Shown piece after piece: positions 41,985-51,719 of a stretch of DNA of 64,000 nt. The notes beneath the pieces were generated by a model. It worked only from the letters and a program-made list of their open reading frames with translations. It ran no database searches and was not told the origin of the DNA. Each line of letters starts with the position of its first letter. Position 1 is the stretch's first letter. The stretch is from assembly GCA_015066515.1 (NCBI GenBank), contig SVOH01000008.1, positions 1 to 64,000 of the forward strand. The letters run 5' to 3'. Made by a program: the position numbers and the translations under genes. Origin of the DNA: Oscillospiraceae bacterium. GTDB lineage: Bacteria; Bacillota; Clostridia; Oscillospirales; Acutalibacteraceae.

Positions 41985-42656
41985 ATGACACAAAAAACAA
42001 ATTTAAAAAAATTATCCGTTACGGCAATGCTGTGCGCACTGGCCTACATATGTATGTTTGTTTTTAAATTCAAGGTTGGTTTTTTAACCTTTGATTTAAA
42101 GGACGCAATACTTACTGTAATTGCCTTTCTGTATGGTCCGATTTATGCGGTTGTTTCATCCGTTATTGTCGCAGGTATAGAATTTTTATCGGTAAGCGAC
42201 ACAGGTGTTTACGGTTTTATTATGAATGCGTTATCAAGCGCGGTTTTTACTGCAACTTGCAGTGTTATATATAAGTATCGACGCACACTTGCGGGAGCAG
42301 TATTTGGAAGTATTGCGGCAGTATTATCTATGACGGCGGTTATGCTTGTAGCCAATATTTTTATAACTCCGTTTTATATGGGTGTTGCGCGTTCGGATGT
42401 TGCCGCTATGATACCGTCGTTGCTACTTCCTTTTAATCTTGTTAAAGGTGTAGTTAACGCGGCGATAACTATGATAATTTATAAACCTATAACTACAGCG
42501 CTTAAAAAGGTGGGGCTTTCAAATAATGCTACGGCTAAAACCGACCTAAAAAAATTTGTGCCCTTGGCAATATCTGCTTTGGTGCTGCTTGCAATTGCGG
42601 TTGTAATCATTTTGTTTGCGCTTGACGGTCATTTTGAGATTATAAGTAAAAAATAG
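41985..42656 (+). CDS. ribU: Riboflavin ECF transporter S component RibU
   Basis: 223 residues, six membrane helices; AMLCALAYICMFVFKFKVGFLTFDLKDAILTVIAFLYGP is typical for RibU-type S components. Binds riboflavin and uses the shared ECF energising module, which is not in this window. The ATG at 41985 after GGGGGACACT is the start; the frame extends into the riboswitch but is not coding there. Regulation by FMN fixes the substrate. Confidence 0.93.
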   Translation: MTQKTNLKKLSVTAMLCALAYICMFVFKFKVGFLTFDLKDAILTVIAFLYGPIYAVVSSVIVAGIEFLSVSDTGVYGFIMNALSSAVFTATCSVIYKYRRTLAGAVFGSIAAVLSMTAVMLVANIFITPFYMGVARSDVAAMIPSLLLPFNLVKGVVNAAITMIIYKPITTALKKVGLSNNATAKTDLKKFVPLAISALVLLAIAVVIILFALDGHFEIISKK

Positions 42657-42685
42657 TTGACAAATTGTGTTTACAGTGGTAAAAT
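42657..42685 (+). promoter_or_regulatory. Promoter of the SAM riboswitch-met operon
   Basis: TTGACA (42657-42662) directly after the ribU stop, 17 bases, TAAAAT (42680-42685). Confidence 0.8.
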
Positions 42686-42708
42686 ACCACACGAAAAATA
42701 AATATAGT

Positions 42709-42802
42709 CCTTATCAAGAGTGACGGAGGGTACAGGCCCTATGAAGTCCGGCAACCTGATTTTTCAAGGTGCTAAATCCTGCGGATTATCCGAAAGATAA
42801 GA
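42709..42802 (+). ncRNA. SAM-I riboswitch (S-box)
   Basis: CTTATCAAGAGTGACGGAGG, ACAGGCCCTATGAAGTCCGGC, AACCTG and GGTGCTAAATCCTGCGG are the class hallmarks. P1 pairs CTTATC (42710-42715) with GATAAG (42796-42801). SAM binding ends transcription before metK. Confidence 0.97.
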
Positions 42803-42807
42803 TTTAT

Positions 42808-42845
42808 AAAAGCCGTTTATCTTTTGGATAAGCGGCTTTGTTTTA
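42808..42845 (+). terminator. Expression-platform terminator of the SAM riboswitch
   Basis: AAAGCCGTTTATC / GATAAGCGGCTTT with T's after; its second GATAAG could replace P1's partner, giving the switch. Confidence 0.9.
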
Positions 42846-42870
42846 TGGTAAAAATATGGAGGAATAGAAT

Positions 42871-44058
42871 ATGTATAAAAAATTATTTACATCTGAATCG
42901 GTAAACGAAGGGCATCCCGATAAGGTGTGCGACCAAATTTCTGACGCAATACTTGACGCTATGCTCGCGCAGGACAAGTATTCTCGTGTAGCGTGCGAAA
43001 CCTTTTGCACCACCGATATTGTAAATGTAATGGGTGAAATCACCACAAACGCTAACGTTGATATTGAAGCGGTTGTTCGCGAGGTTTTGTGCGATATTGG
43101 CTACAACAGCAAGGAAGAGGCTTGCTTTGACGGCAAGACCTGCAAGGTAATTGTAAATCTTGACAAGCAGTCTCCCGATATTGCCTTGGGTGTAGATAAC
43201 TCACTCGAGCTTAAAGACGGCGAAGACGACAAATATAACCAACACGGCGCAGGCGACCAGGGTATGATGTTTGGCTATGCTTGCAATGAAACACCCGAGC
43301 TTATGCCACTTGCCATTTCTTTGGCGCACAAAATGTCATATAAACTCACCTGTGTTCGCAAATCGGGCGAGCTTTCATATCTTCGTCCTGACGGTAAAAC
43401 ACAGGTTACTATCGAGTATAACGAGGACGGTACACCAAAGCGTGTTGACGCGGTTGTTGTATCTACCCAGCACAGTGCCGATATCGACCTTGAAACACTG
43501 CGAAAAGACGTTTTGGAAAAGATAATTAAGCCGGTTATTCCAGAGTCGCTTATGGATGATGAAACACAAATCTTTATAAATCCAACAGGCCGTTTTGTTA
43601 TAGGCGGTCCACAGGGCGACACAGGTCTTACAGGTCGTAAAATTATTGTTGATACATACGGCGGCGCGGCTCGTCACGGCGGCGGCGCATTCTCGGGTAA
43701 GGATCCTACAAAGGTAGACCGCTCGGCTGCTTACGCCGCACGTTACGTTGCAAAAAATATTGTAGCCGCAGGTATTGCCTCAAAATGCGAAGTGCAGTTG
43801 GCCTACGCAATTGGCGTGGCAAAGCCTGTTTCAATTATGGTTGATACATTTGGTACGGGCAAGTATAACGATGTTGTTATTGCCGATGCAGTCCAGAAGG
43901 TATTTGACCTTCGCCCCGCGGCAATAATTGATAAGCTCCAATTACGCAGACCTATTTATCGCAAGACTTCAAACTACGGTCACCTCGGTCGCGAGGATCA
44001 GGACTTTACTTGGGAAAAGACCGATAAAACCGAAGAATTAAAAGCAATACTCGGCTAA
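42871..44058 (+). CDS. metK: S-adenosylmethionine synthetase
   Basis: 395 residues; makes SAM from methionine and ATP. Motifs: [22 protein letters not shown] at the N-terminus, [12 protein letters not shown] in the ATP site, [21 protein letters not shown] and [19 protein letters not shown] for substrate and Mg2+/K+ binding. First gene of the SAM-riboswitch operon, so the product of the enzyme shuts off its own synthesis. GGAGGA precedes the ATG. Confidence 0.98.
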   Translation: MYKKLFTSESVNEGHPDKVCDQISDAILDAMLAQDKYSRVACETFCTTDIVNVMGEITTNANVDIEAVVREVLCDIGYNSKEEACFDGKTCKVIVNLDKQSPDIALGVDNSLELKDGEDDKYNQHGAGDQGMMFGYACNETPELMPLAISLAHKMSYKLTCVRKSGELSYLRPDGKTQVTIEYNEDGTPKRVDAVVVSTQHSADIDLETLRKDVLEKIIKPVIPESLMDDETQIFINPTGRFVIGGPQGDTGLTGRKIIVDTYGGAARHGGGAFSGKDPTKVDRSAAYAARYVAKNIVAAGIASKCEVQLAYAIGVAKPVSIMVDTFGTGKYNDVVIADAVQKVFDLRPAAIIDKLQLRRPIYRKTSNYGHLGREDQDFTWEKTDKTEELKAILG

Positions 44059-44083
44059 TATTATATAAAAAGGAGAAACAATT

Positions 44084-45367
44084 ATGAGTAACTATAATAT
44101 AGAAACCAAATGTGTTCAGGGCGGCTATACCCCCGGTAACGGTGAGCCGCGCCAGATACCGATTATACAAAGCACAACATTTAAATATGCTACAAGCGAA
44201 GATATGGGTAAGCTCTTTGACTTAGAGGCTTCGGGTTATTTTTACACCCGACTTCAAAATCCAACCAATGACTCGGTAGCTGCAAAAATTTGTGAGATGG
44301 AGGGCGGCACCGCTGCTATGCTTACGTCCAGCGGTCAGGCTGCATCCTTCTACTCAATATTCAACATTGCTTCTTGTGGTGACCACGTTGTATCAAGCTC
44401 TACCATTTACGGCGGCACTTACAATCTTTTTGCTGTTACTATGAAGCGTATGGGTATTGACTTTACCTTTGTAAGCCCCGACTGCTCTGATGAGGAACTC
44501 GAAGCGGCTTTTCGCCCAAACACCAAGGCTGTGTTTGGCGAAACTATTGCAAACCCTGCTCTTACAGTTCTTGACATTGAGCGTTTTGCAAATGCGGCTC
44601 ACGCACACGGCGTACCGCTTATTATTGATAACACCTTTGCTACCCCTGTAAACTGCCGCCCATTTGAATGGGGCGCAGATATCGTAACCCATTCTACCAC
44701 AAAGTATATGGATGGTCACGGTGCAGGTGTTGGTGGCTGCATAGTAGATAGCGGTAAATTTGACTGGACAAAATATCCCGATAAATTCCCAGGCCTCTGC
44801 ACGCCTGACGACAGCTATCATGGTGTCACCTATACCGAGCGTTTTGGCCTTGAGGGTGCATATATTACCAAGGCTACCGCACAGCTTATGCGCGACTTTG
44901 GCTCAATCCAGTCACCGCAAAATGCATTTCTTTTAAACCTTGGACTTGAAAGCTTGCACCTTCGCATTAAAAAGCATTGTGAAAACGGTTTGGCAGTAGC
45001 GAAATTCCTTAAGAATGACGATCGTATTGCTTGGGTAACATACCCAAATCTTGAAGGCGACAAGTATTATGATCTTGCGCAAAAATATTTGCCAAACGGC
45101 GGTTGTGGTGTTGTTAGCTTTGGTGTAAAGGGCGGCAGAAAGGCAGCCGAAAGCTTTATGAAAAACTTAAAGCTTGCCGCAATTGAAACCCACGTTGCCG
45201 ATGCACGTAGTTGTTGCTTGCACCCTGCAAGTGCTACACACCGTCAAATGAATGATGCCGAGCTTGAAGCTGCAGGCATTTCGGCCGATCTTGTTCGTTT
45301 TTCTTGCGGTATTGAAAGCGCAGACGACCTTATCGCCGATATAAAACAAGCCTTAGATAATATTTGA
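44084..45367 (+). CDS. metY: O-acetylhomoserine sulfhydrylase (MetY)
   Basis: 427 residues, PLP enzyme of the Cys/Met metabolism family making homocysteine from O-acetylhomoserine and sulfide. [23 protein letters not shown] and the lysine K207 in [11 protein letters not shown] (Schiff base to PLP) are clear; the length and the inserted GKFDW segment fit MetY rather than the shorter MetB/MetC. Located between metK and metA, so the three genes form a compact path. Confidence 0.93.
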   Translation: MSNYNIETKCVQGGYTPGNGEPRQIPIIQSTTFKYATSEDMGKLFDLEASGYFYTRLQNPTNDSVAAKICEMEGGTAAMLTSSGQAASFYSIFNIASCGDHVVSSSTIYGGTYNLFAVTMKRMGIDFTFVSPDCSDEELEAAFRPNTKAVFGETIANPALTVLDIERFANAAHAHGVPLIIDNTFATPVNCRPFEWGADIVTHSTTKYMDGHGAGVGGCIVDSGKFDWTKYPDKFPGLCTPDDSYHGVTYTERFGLEGAYITKATAQLMRDFGSIQSPQNAFLLNLGLESLHLRIKKHCENGLAVAKFLKNDDRIAWVTYPNLEGDKYYDLAQKYLPNGGCGVVSFGVKGGRKAAESFMKNLKLAAIETHVADARSCCLHPASATHRQMNDAELEAAGISADLVRFSCGIESADDLIADIKQALDNI

Positions 45368-45384
45368 TTAAAAGGAGCATAAAA

Positions 45385-46305
45385 ATGCCCATTAAAATAC
45401 CTAACGATTTACCTGCGGTAAAGATTTTGAATGATGAAAATATATTTGTAATGACCGAAACTCGCGCCATTACACAGGACATTCGTCCGCTTAAAATTTT
45501 ATTGCTTAACCTTATGCCTAAAAAGATTGAAACCGAAACACAGCTTTCGCGCCTTTTGGGCAACTCGCCGCTTCAGGTGGATTTTGAGTTTATACACACA
45601 AAAAGCCACGTTTCAAAAAACACGTCTGCCGAGCATCTTTTTACCTTCTATAAAACCTTTGATGATGTAAAAGACAAAACCTTTGACGGTATGATTATTA
45701 CCGGTGCGCCTGTTGAGCAGATGCCATTTGAAGAGGTTGAATATTGGGAAGAGCTTTGCGGGATAATGGAATGGACCAAAACCCACGTTCACAGCACATT
45801 TCATATTTGTTGGGGTGCACAGGCAGGTCTTTATTATCACTATGGTGTAAATAAATATCCGCTACCTGAAAAGCTTTTTGGCATATTCCCACACAAAGCA
45901 GATTATAAGCGCTCAATGCTTTTGCGTGGCTTTGATGATGTGTTTATGGTTCCGCAATCCCGCCATACCACCATAAAAACCGAGGATGTAGCGGCAGTGC
46001 CAGAGCTTAAAATACTTGCATCTAACGAAAAGTGCGGAATTTATGCCATAGCTACCGAAGGTGGTAAGCAAATATTTATAACAGGACACAGTGAATATGA
46101 CGCCGATACCCTTAAAAATGAGTATCTTCGCGACGTAGCGGCAGGGCTGCCTATACACGTGCCTGAAAACTATTTCCCTGATGATAACCCCGAGAATGAA
46201 CCGCTTGTTACATGGCGCTCGCACGCCAATTTGCTTTATAGCAACTGGCTTAACTATTTTGTGTATCAAACTACACCATACGATATAGAAAAAATAAAAG
46301 AATAA
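45385..46305 (+). CDS. metA: Homoserine O-acetyltransferase (MetA fold)
   Basis: 306 residues. E111 in TGAPVEQ is the residue that favours acetyl-CoA in MetA-type enzymes (a glycine there favours succinyl-CoA); C142 in [10 protein letters not shown] is the nucleophile, and GHSEYD supplies the histidine/glutamate. It therefore should make O-acetylhomoserine, the substrate of the adjacent metY. ATG 45385 with AAAGGAG is the start. End of the met operon. Confidence 0.94.
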   Translation: MPIKIPNDLPAVKILNDENIFVMTETRAITQDIRPLKILLLNLMPKKIETETQLSRLLGNSPLQVDFEFIHTKSHVSKNTSAEHLFTFYKTFDDVKDKTFDGMIITGAPVEQMPFEEVEYWEELCGIMEWTKTHVHSTFHICWGAQAGLYYHYGVNKYPLPEKLFGIFPHKADYKRSMLLRGFDDVFMVPQSRHTTIKTEDVAAVPELKILASNEKCGIYAIATEGGKQIFITGHSEYDADTLKNEYLRDVAAGLPIHVPENYFPDDNPENEPLVTWRSHANLLYSNWLNYFVYQTTPYDIEKIKE

Positions 46306-46308
46306 AAC

Positions 46309-46347
46309 AAAAAGCGTTGATGAATTTCATCAACGCTTTTTGTTTTT
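46309..46347. terminator. Terminator of the met operon and converging SGNH gene
   Basis: AAAAAGCGTTGATGAA / TTCATCAACGCTTTTT, a perfect stem flanked by A/T runs. Confidence 0.92.
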
Positions 46348-47257
46348 ATTTGTTTAGTATGTTTTTTGCATAAAGCTCGTCAATTTCTTTTAAAATTTCG
46401 GCTTGGTGTGGTTTTAGTCTTACAAAGTTGTTAGCTACTTCAATAAGACGTGGATTTACATTTTTGCTTGTACGCGCATATTCCTCTGCAATTTTTAGCT
46501 TTTCTTCAAGGGGAGCGGTGTAGTTTTTAACGATCATAAGCTCGCCACCATAAATCTCGATTTTTTCGGCCACTTTTTTGCACCAATCTTGTAGATACTC
46601 GGGTGGGGTTAGCTTTTCTTCACCAAACTCAAGTCCTTGCTGTGCTAAAAAGAATTTTCCCATTGTAAAGTAACCGTGTGCATTGGGGTGAACATGGTCA
46701 CCGCTATAAAGACTATCGGTTTGCATTTCACGGGCAAAGAAATCAAAGTAATCGCAAAGTGGAAGATTTTTTTCTTTTGCTATTTTGCGTACTTCTTCTG
46801 CATAAGCCAAAATAAGAGCAAAACATCCTTTAAATACGGGTTCGGTGCCCTCGTGATATTCATCATACGGGGGAGGGGTACATAGTGTTACCTTTATTCC
46901 ACGCTTGATTAAAACATCACAAAGCTCGCGCACACTTTTTTTGTATTGTTCAAAGCAATCTACAAGGCGGTTGTAACGGTCGGCAGACGGTGGGTTTGTG
47001 AGATTGAATCTGCCACAGTCGTTGATACCAAAGCCTATTACTGCGTGTGTAGGATTGTGAATATACACATCGTCCTCTAAATATTGAAACGCTGCCTGAG
47101 CTGTGCCACCGCCGACGCCGCAGTTAAAAACCTCGATTTTTGTGTCGGGAAGATTACGTTTGTAGCAGTCGATCATCATCCACTGTACTGTGTTTTGAGC
47201 GGTGAGACTGTCACCTATAAAGCATATACGTGAGCCGTTTGGAAATCTTTCTAACAT
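46346..47257 (-). CDS. SGNH/GDSL-family hydrolase
   Basis: 303 residues, no signal peptide. Block I is ICFIGDSLTAQN (catalytic Ser), block III GFGINDCG, and block V DHVHPNAHG (Asp and His), so it is an esterase/lipase of the SGNH fold, with a C-terminal extra helical part. ATG at 47257 follows GGAGG; the frame's longer GTG start contains that site. Third gene after serS and srtB on the minus strand, 17 bases after srtB. May remove acyl groups from sugars. Confidence 0.88.
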   Translation of the reverse strand: MLERFPNGSRICFIGDSLTAQNTVQWMMIDCYKRNLPDTKIEVFNCGVGGGTAQAAFQYLEDDVYIHNPTHAVIGFGINDCGRFNLTNPPSADRYNRLVDCFEQYKKSVRELCDVLIKRGIKVTLCTPPPYDEYHEGTEPVFKGCFALILAYAEEVRKIAKEKNLPLCDYFDFFAREMQTDSLYSGDHVHPNAHGYFTMGKFFLAQQGLEFGEEKLTPPEYLQDWCKKVAEKIEIYGGELMIVKNYTAPLEEKLKIAEEYARTSKNVNPRLIEVANNFVRLKPHQAEILKEIDELYAKNILNK

Positions 47258-47274
47258 ATTAAATACCTCCACTG

Positions 47275-48087
47275 CTAATTTGCGGTTTTTGTCGTTTTTA
47301 TCAGTTTACCAACAACAAGATAGCGCTCGCTGTCGTTTGAAGTGCAGGTACTAAGTGTAATAATTTTATCATCGGTAGTAAGGGATGCACCCTCTAATAC
47401 CTGATGGGTAAATGAGCTTGGATTTACACATTCATCAAAAAATTCTTGACATTCGTTTTCAACGTTAAAGTTAAATGAGTTCAAAATATGACGGTCATCG
47501 TAAACAAAAGCCGAGATAATTTCATACTCTAAGATTTGGCCAGGTGTGTATACAAAAATCGTGCGATGCTCCTCAAAGAAGGCTCTGTTGCGGAACTTTT
47601 TAAGCTGACCAAACATAGTGCCGTTTAACATATTGTGACCGTATATCAATGTGTTAGGGTCGGCAAAATCATCGTGATTAAGCTTTTGAATATAAATTGA
47701 ACCTGCGCGTTTTGAATTACCGTTTATATCATGGTCAAGATAGTAGTTGTCATCTGCCTCAACCGAGCTTTGCAAAATAGGGTAGTCGATGATATCTATA
47801 CCGGGAATCTGAATCCAAGCACAAACATCGGGATTTTTATCCTGTATTTCGGCAAAGTTTATTGGGTTTGCCGGTAAAACGGTAGAAGCGGTTGAGTTGG
47901 TTGATATAGGATTTTTATAGTCGCCAAAATCTTCTTTTCCACCAAAAAATTTAATGCAAAGCATAATTATTGAAACGAGCAGTAATGCTGCCGCAACAGC
48001 TATTGCAATATAATATATAATTTTCTTGTTAAATGTTTTGTTTTCACCCTCTGGGGTGTTTGAATGTTTTGAAGTATATTCTGACAT
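47275..48087 (-). CDS. srtB: Class B sortase
   Basis: 270 residues: short cytoplasmic head, one membrane helix (about 23-44), extracellular sortase domain. Catalytic H151 (LIYGHNM), C248 (TLSTC) and R255 (SERYLVVG) are all in place. It anchors surface proteins to peptidoglycan or builds pili; I see no sortase-signal protein near it. It follows serS by 9 bases and GGTGAA is the binding site. Confidence 0.93.
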   Translation of the reverse strand: MSEYTSKHSNTPEGENKTFNKKIIYYIAIAVAAALLLVSIIMLCIKFFGGKEDFGDYKNPISTNSTASTVLPANPINFAEIQDKNPDVCAWIQIPGIDIIDYPILQSSVEADDNYYLDHDINGNSKRAGSIYIQKLNHDDFADPNTLIYGHNMLNGTMFGQLKKFRNRAFFEEHRTIFVYTPGQILEYEIISAFVYDDRHILNSFNFNVENECQEFFDECVNPSSFTHQVLEGASLTTDDKIITLSTCTSNDSERYLVVGKLIKTTKTAN

Positions 48088-48096
48088 AATTTCACC

Positions 48097-49407
48097 TTAT
48101 CCGTTGTATTTGTTAATAGCTTTAATTTCGGTTTTACCACCCATATATGGCCTTAATGCCTCAGGGATTTTAACTGTGTAATACTCACCATCAAAGGTAA
48201 GGTTGTTTTCAAGGAAAGCAATAAGCATACGTGGTGGAGCTACAACTGTGTTGTTGAGCGTGTGTGCAAGATACTTTTTGCCGTCTTCACCCTTAACGCG
48301 AATACCAAGTCGACGAGCTTGAGCGTCACCTAGGTTAGAGCAAGAGCAAACCTCGAAATACTTTTGTTGCTTGGGGCTCCAAGCTTCTACGTCGTAAGAC
48401 TTAACCTTTAGGTCGGCCAAGTCACCTGTACAGCACTCAAGCGTACGAACAGGAATGTCCATACTTCTGAATAATTCAACAGAATAGCTCCACATTTTGT
48501 TAAACCATTCCATACTTTCTTCAGGACGACAAACAACTATCATTTCTTGCTTTTCAAACTGGTGTATACGGTAGATGCCACGCTCCTCAATACCGTGAGC
48601 GCCCTTCTCTTTGCGGAAGCAGGGTGAATAGCTGGTAAGTGTAAGTGGAAGCTTTTCTTTAGGAGTGATGGTGTCAATAAACTTGCCTATCATAGAGTGT
48701 TCTGATGTGCCGATAAGGTAAAGGTCTTCGCCCTCTATCTTGTACATCATAGCATCCATTTCTTCAAAGCTCATAACACCCGACACCACGTGGCTACGAA
48801 TCATAAACGGTGGTATACAGTAGGTAAAGCCCTTGTCAATCATAAAATCACGCGCATAAGCAGTAACCGCTGAATGAAGACGTGCGATATCGCCCATAAG
48901 GTAGTAAAAGCCTTCGCCTGCAACGCGACCTGCAGCTTCTTTATCGATGCCGTCAAACAGCGCCATAATATCGGTGTGGTATGGAATTTCAAAATCGACA
49001 ACTGTTTTTTCGCCGTACTGTTTAACCTCAACATTTTCACTGTCATCCTTACCTACAGGAACACTGCTGTCTACAATGTTAGGTATCTTCATAACAATTT
49101 CGCGAACACGCACTTCAAGCTCGGCCTCTTTTTCCTCAAGTGCCTTAAGCTCTTCTGCCTGCTGAGTAACAAGCTTTTTAGTTTCTTCTGCCTCGTCGCG
49201 TTTGCCCTGTGCCATAAGCATACCGATTTGCTTGCTTATTTTGTTACGGTTAGCGCGAAGCTCGTTTGCGCGGTTGTTTGCATCCTTTTTTTCGTTATAA
49301 AGCGCAATAACCTCGTCAACAAGCGGCAATTTATTATCCTTGAACTTGCGCTTTATATTTTCCTTTACAAGCTCAGGATTTTCACAAATAAATTTGATGT
49401 CTAACAT
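48097..49407 (-). CDS. serS: Seryl-tRNA synthetase
   Basis: 436 residues, class II aminoacyl-tRNA synthetase. The N-terminal coiled-coil arm (about 30-105, Lys/Glu/Ala-rich) binds tRNA-Ser; the catalytic domain shows motif 2 (FRKEKGAHGIEERGIYRIHQFEKQE) and motif 3 (NNTVVAPPRMLIAFLENN). The ATG at 49407 follows GGAGGAG; the longer frame is rejected. No T-box was found upstream. Confidence 0.97.
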   Translation of the reverse strand: MLDIKFICENPELVKENIKRKFKDNKLPLVDEVIALYNEKKDANNRANELRANRNKISKQIGMLMAQGKRDEAEETKKLVTQQAEELKALEEKEAELEVRVREIVMKIPNIVDSSVPVGKDDSENVEVKQYGEKTVVDFEIPYHTDIMALFDGIDKEAAGRVAGEGFYYLMGDIARLHSAVTAYARDFMIDKGFTYCIPPFMIRSHVVSGVMSFEEMDAMMYKIEGEDLYLIGTSEHSMIGKFIDTITPKEKLPLTLTSYSPCFRKEKGAHGIEERGIYRIHQFEKQEMIVVCRPEESMEWFNKMWSYSVELFRSMDIPVRTLECCTGDLADLKVKSYDVEAWSPKQQKYFEVCSCSNLGDAQARRLGIRVKGEDGKKYLAHTLNNTVVAPPRMLIAFLENNLTFDGEYYTVKIPEALRPYMGGKTEIKAINKYNG

Positions 49408-49516
49408 TTTTACTCCTCCAGAGTATATTATCGTATCTTGCATTATAACATATATATTTATATATGTCAAAGGGAATAGTAGTGAATTTTTTGTTAAAAA
49501 TATTACAGGTGATAAT

Positions 49517-49726
49517 ATGAAAGAAAAAAATAAAATAACTAAAAAAGATTACGTCGCATCTCAGCCTGAAACAGTTTATGAACTGCTTAATAAATACGGA
49601 ACATATGAGATACAACCAACTGCTGATAGTGACAACGATTTTCCAAAAATTGCACAAGGGTTACCAAGGGAAGAAAATCGCAAGGTTGTTGACAAGGATT
49701 GGGACGGGTATAAGGCGAAGGAATAA
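49517..49726 (+). CDS. Small charged protein of unknown function
   Basis: 69 residues, ATG after ACAGGTG. Very polar and rich in Lys, Glu and Asp, no membrane segment. The body (KKDYVASQPETVYELLNKYGTYEIQPTAD) may form helices. I do not recognise it. It lies between serS and rnpB, pointing opposite to both, followed by a good terminator. It might be a real small gene because of the binding site, terminator and codon use. Confidence 0.55.
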   Translation: MKEKNKITKKDYVASQPETVYELLNKYGTYEIQPTADSDNDFPKIAQGLPREENRKVVDKDWDGYKAKE

Positions 49727-49755
49727 AAAAGACCGTTCGTATGAACGGTCTTTTT
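49726..49755. terminator. Bidirectional terminator of the small gene and rnpB
   Basis: AAAAAGACCGTTC / GAACGGTCTTTTT with a GTAT loop, symmetric. Confidence 0.92.
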
Positions 49756-49758
49756 AGT

Positions 49759-50131
49759 TGCGACTTGGTCTATAAGCCGAGTTCTGTCGGGCGCGGTCAT
49801 CTATCTCGACGTGTAGTCGCCTACACGCTCAAGCCGCTTTTCGTGGCACATCGGGCCAATGTATCGCCACAGTCAGCGTTGCTCCAAATAGGGTTTACAG
49901 TACCGGTATGTCTCCATCCGGCAGGTGAGCTCTTACCTCGCCTTTCCACCCTTACCGTAAAAGGCAGTCTGCAAGCAGACATTCAATGAAAAATCAAAGC
50001 ATTTACGGCGGTATATCTCTGTTGCACTCTCCCTAAGGTCACCCTCGGCAGCCGTTAGCTGTTATTCTGCCCTGTGGGGCTCGGACTTTCCTCACATAAA
50101 AATTTATGCGCAACCGCGTAACCAACTCGCA
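49759..50131 (-). ncRNA. rnpB: RNase P RNA
   Basis: On the minus strand the 5' end GCGAGTTGGTTACGCGG is followed by the universal GAGGAAAGTCCGAGCCCCAC, and the 3' end contains ACAGAACTCGGCTTATAGAC and GACCAAGTCGCA that closes helix P1 with the 5' end. About 373 bases, the usual size. Catalyses 5' maturation of tRNAs. Promoter and terminator both present. Confidence 0.97.
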
Positions 50132-50136
50132 ATATT

Positions 50137-50165
50137 ATTTTAACACAAAACTTATAAAGTGTCAA
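50137..50165 (-). promoter_or_regulatory. rnpB: Promoter of rnpB
   Basis: Minus-strand TTGACA (50160-50165) and TAAAAT (50137-50142), 17-base spacer, placing the start at the predicted 5' end of the RNA. Confidence 0.85.
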
Positions 50166-50228
50166 AACTTTTAAAAGCTGAATAGTATGTAAAAGAAAAA
50201 TTTTTATGTGTTTTGGGTGGGCTTTTGT

Positions 50229-51302
50229 ATGGAAAATAAGTTTTTAAAGTATTATTTAGCGGCAAACTCGGGCGAGGGTTTTGTGTCACACTTTGCAGAT
50301 AATTACGATTTTACTGACGGTTGGCATGCTTACATAATAAAGGGTGGTCCCGGCACGGGCAAATCGTCTTTTATGAAATACGTAGCAATAAAAGCGGTTG
50401 ATATGGGTTATAGTGTAGAGCTTTGCCCTTGCTCGTCCGACCCCGATAGCCTTGACGGTATAATTCTAAAGGATAAAAAAATAATTGTTTTAGACGGCAC
50501 TGCGCCTCACGTAGTAGAGCCCAAAATGGCAGGCGTGTGTGAAGAAATTATAAATTTAGGCGAGTTTTGGGACAGTAAAAAGTTGCGCAAAAGGGCAGAT
50601 GAAATAATAAGCGTAACCACCCAAAACAAAAAACTGCACAAAACAGCCGCCGCATATATATCGGCGGCAGGGGAGCTTATATATGATAATTTTAAACTGT
50701 CAAATAACTTTATATGTTATAAAAAATGTGAAAATTTTGCTTTAAAGCTCGCGACACAGTTATTGCCAAAAACAAAACACACGCCTAAAGAATGGGTTCG
50801 TTTTATAGGCGGCGTGACACCAAAGGGTGTAATCGCCTTTAAAGGCACGGTAGAAGACTTTTATAAAAATATAGTAGTAATAGGCGACAAGTACGGTGCC
50901 GCGGCAAATATAATAATGAAAAAGATAAGGGAAACAGCACTCGTGCGAGGTTATGAAATAATAACACTTAAAAACCCGCTTTTACCGTCAAAAATTACCG
51001 ACCATATTTTAATTCCCGAACTTTCTCTTGCATTTGTGAGAGAATATGAATATATAAAATGGAATGAAAAATATCGCCGCATACACGCACGTAGATTTTA
51101 TGATATAAATGTTTTAAGGGAACATAGACCTCGGCTTACCTTTAACCGTCGCCTGACACGCGAATTATTACTTGGCGCAATAGAAACACTAAGTAAAGCA
51201 AAAGCCGTTCACGATAAGTTAGAAAAATATTATATAAATGCTATGAACTTTAATTCTCTCACCCTTTTTGCCGAAAAAAAGGCGGAAGAAATATTACTGT
51301 AA
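50229..51302 (+). CDS. P-loop ATPase of the PRK06851-like group
   Basis: 357 residues. Walker A KGGPGTGKSSFMKYV is near residue 45; the following CPCSSDPDSLDGIILKDKKIIVLDGTAPHVVEP block is typical of a conserved Clostridia/Bacilli family with two ATPase-like halves (the second half lacks a second Walker A here). Function unknown. ATG 50229 follows GGGTGGG; a GTG at 50208 is an alternative. Single gene. Confidence 0.8.
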   Translation: MENKFLKYYLAANSGEGFVSHFADNYDFTDGWHAYIIKGGPGTGKSSFMKYVAIKAVDMGYSVELCPCSSDPDSLDGIILKDKKIIVLDGTAPHVVEPKMAGVCEEIINLGEFWDSKKLRKRADEIISVTTQNKKLHKTAAAYISAAGELIYDNFKLSNNFICYKKCENFALKLATQLLPKTKHTPKEWVRFIGGVTPKGVIAFKGTVEDFYKNIVVIGDKYGAAANIIMKKIRETALVRGYEIITLKNPLLPSKITDHILIPELSLAFVREYEYIKWNEKYRRIHARRFYDINVLREHRPRLTFNRRLTRELLLGAIETLSKAKAVHDKLEKYYINAMNFNSLTLFAEKKAEEILL

Positions 51303-51306
51303 TTTA

Positions 51307-51338
51307 AAAAGCCTCTGTCTAAGAACAGAGGCTTTGCA
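51307..51338 (+). terminator. Terminator after the P-loop ATPase gene
   Basis: AAAGCCTCTGT / ACAGAGGCTTT stem with CTAAGA loop. Confidence 0.8.
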
Positions 51339-51350
51339 GATTTTTGTGGA

Positions 51351-51677
51351 TTAATGTGACGGCGCCCAACATACTAAGTAAATAAAAAATACACCCACAA
51401 CTAATATTGCAGATATTAAAAGGCTTAAAGCATCAAAAATAATATGTTTTGTGCTTTTGTTTTTTATAGAAAAGGCTAAAGAAAAACCAAACAAAATAGG
51501 TTGTGCAGGCACAACAGCGACAAAAATAGAAGGCAGAAATAAGAAAAAAGTAAAAGCTGACAGCAATACTTGGTCACCGTTAAGTAGTTCTTCTGACAAA
51601 ATTGATAAAGTGATAAAGAGCAACCATAACGACCATGTTGTAATACAGTACCATTTATAAAAATTTTGAATTTTCAT
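51351..51677 (-). CDS. Small membrane protein, unknown
   Basis: 108 residues with about three membrane segments (WSLWLLFITLS, FTFFLFLPSIFVAVVPAQPILFGFSLAF, ALSLLISAILVVGVFFIYLVCW). No known family seen. It is the last of three minus-strand genes after the lipoprotein, 42 bases beyond the second. Binding site AAGGTGAT. Confidence 0.65.
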   Translation of the reverse strand: MKIQNFYKWYCITTWSLWLLFITLSILSEELLNGDQVLLSAFTFFLFLPSIFVAVVPAQPILFGFSLAFSIKNKSTKHIIFDALSLLISAILVVGVFFIYLVCWAPSH

Positions 51678-51719
51678 TTATATCACCTTAATAAGTAAAA
51701 TCAGTATAAAAAGATATAA

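Noticed and set aside
49408-49470. N-terminal extension of serS
   Set aside because: SerS starts at MLDIKFI after GGAGGAG; the upstream codons are noncoding and AT-rich.
49741-49989. 82-codon plus-strand frame
   Set aside because: It lies on the complement of rnpB, which is a structured RNA.
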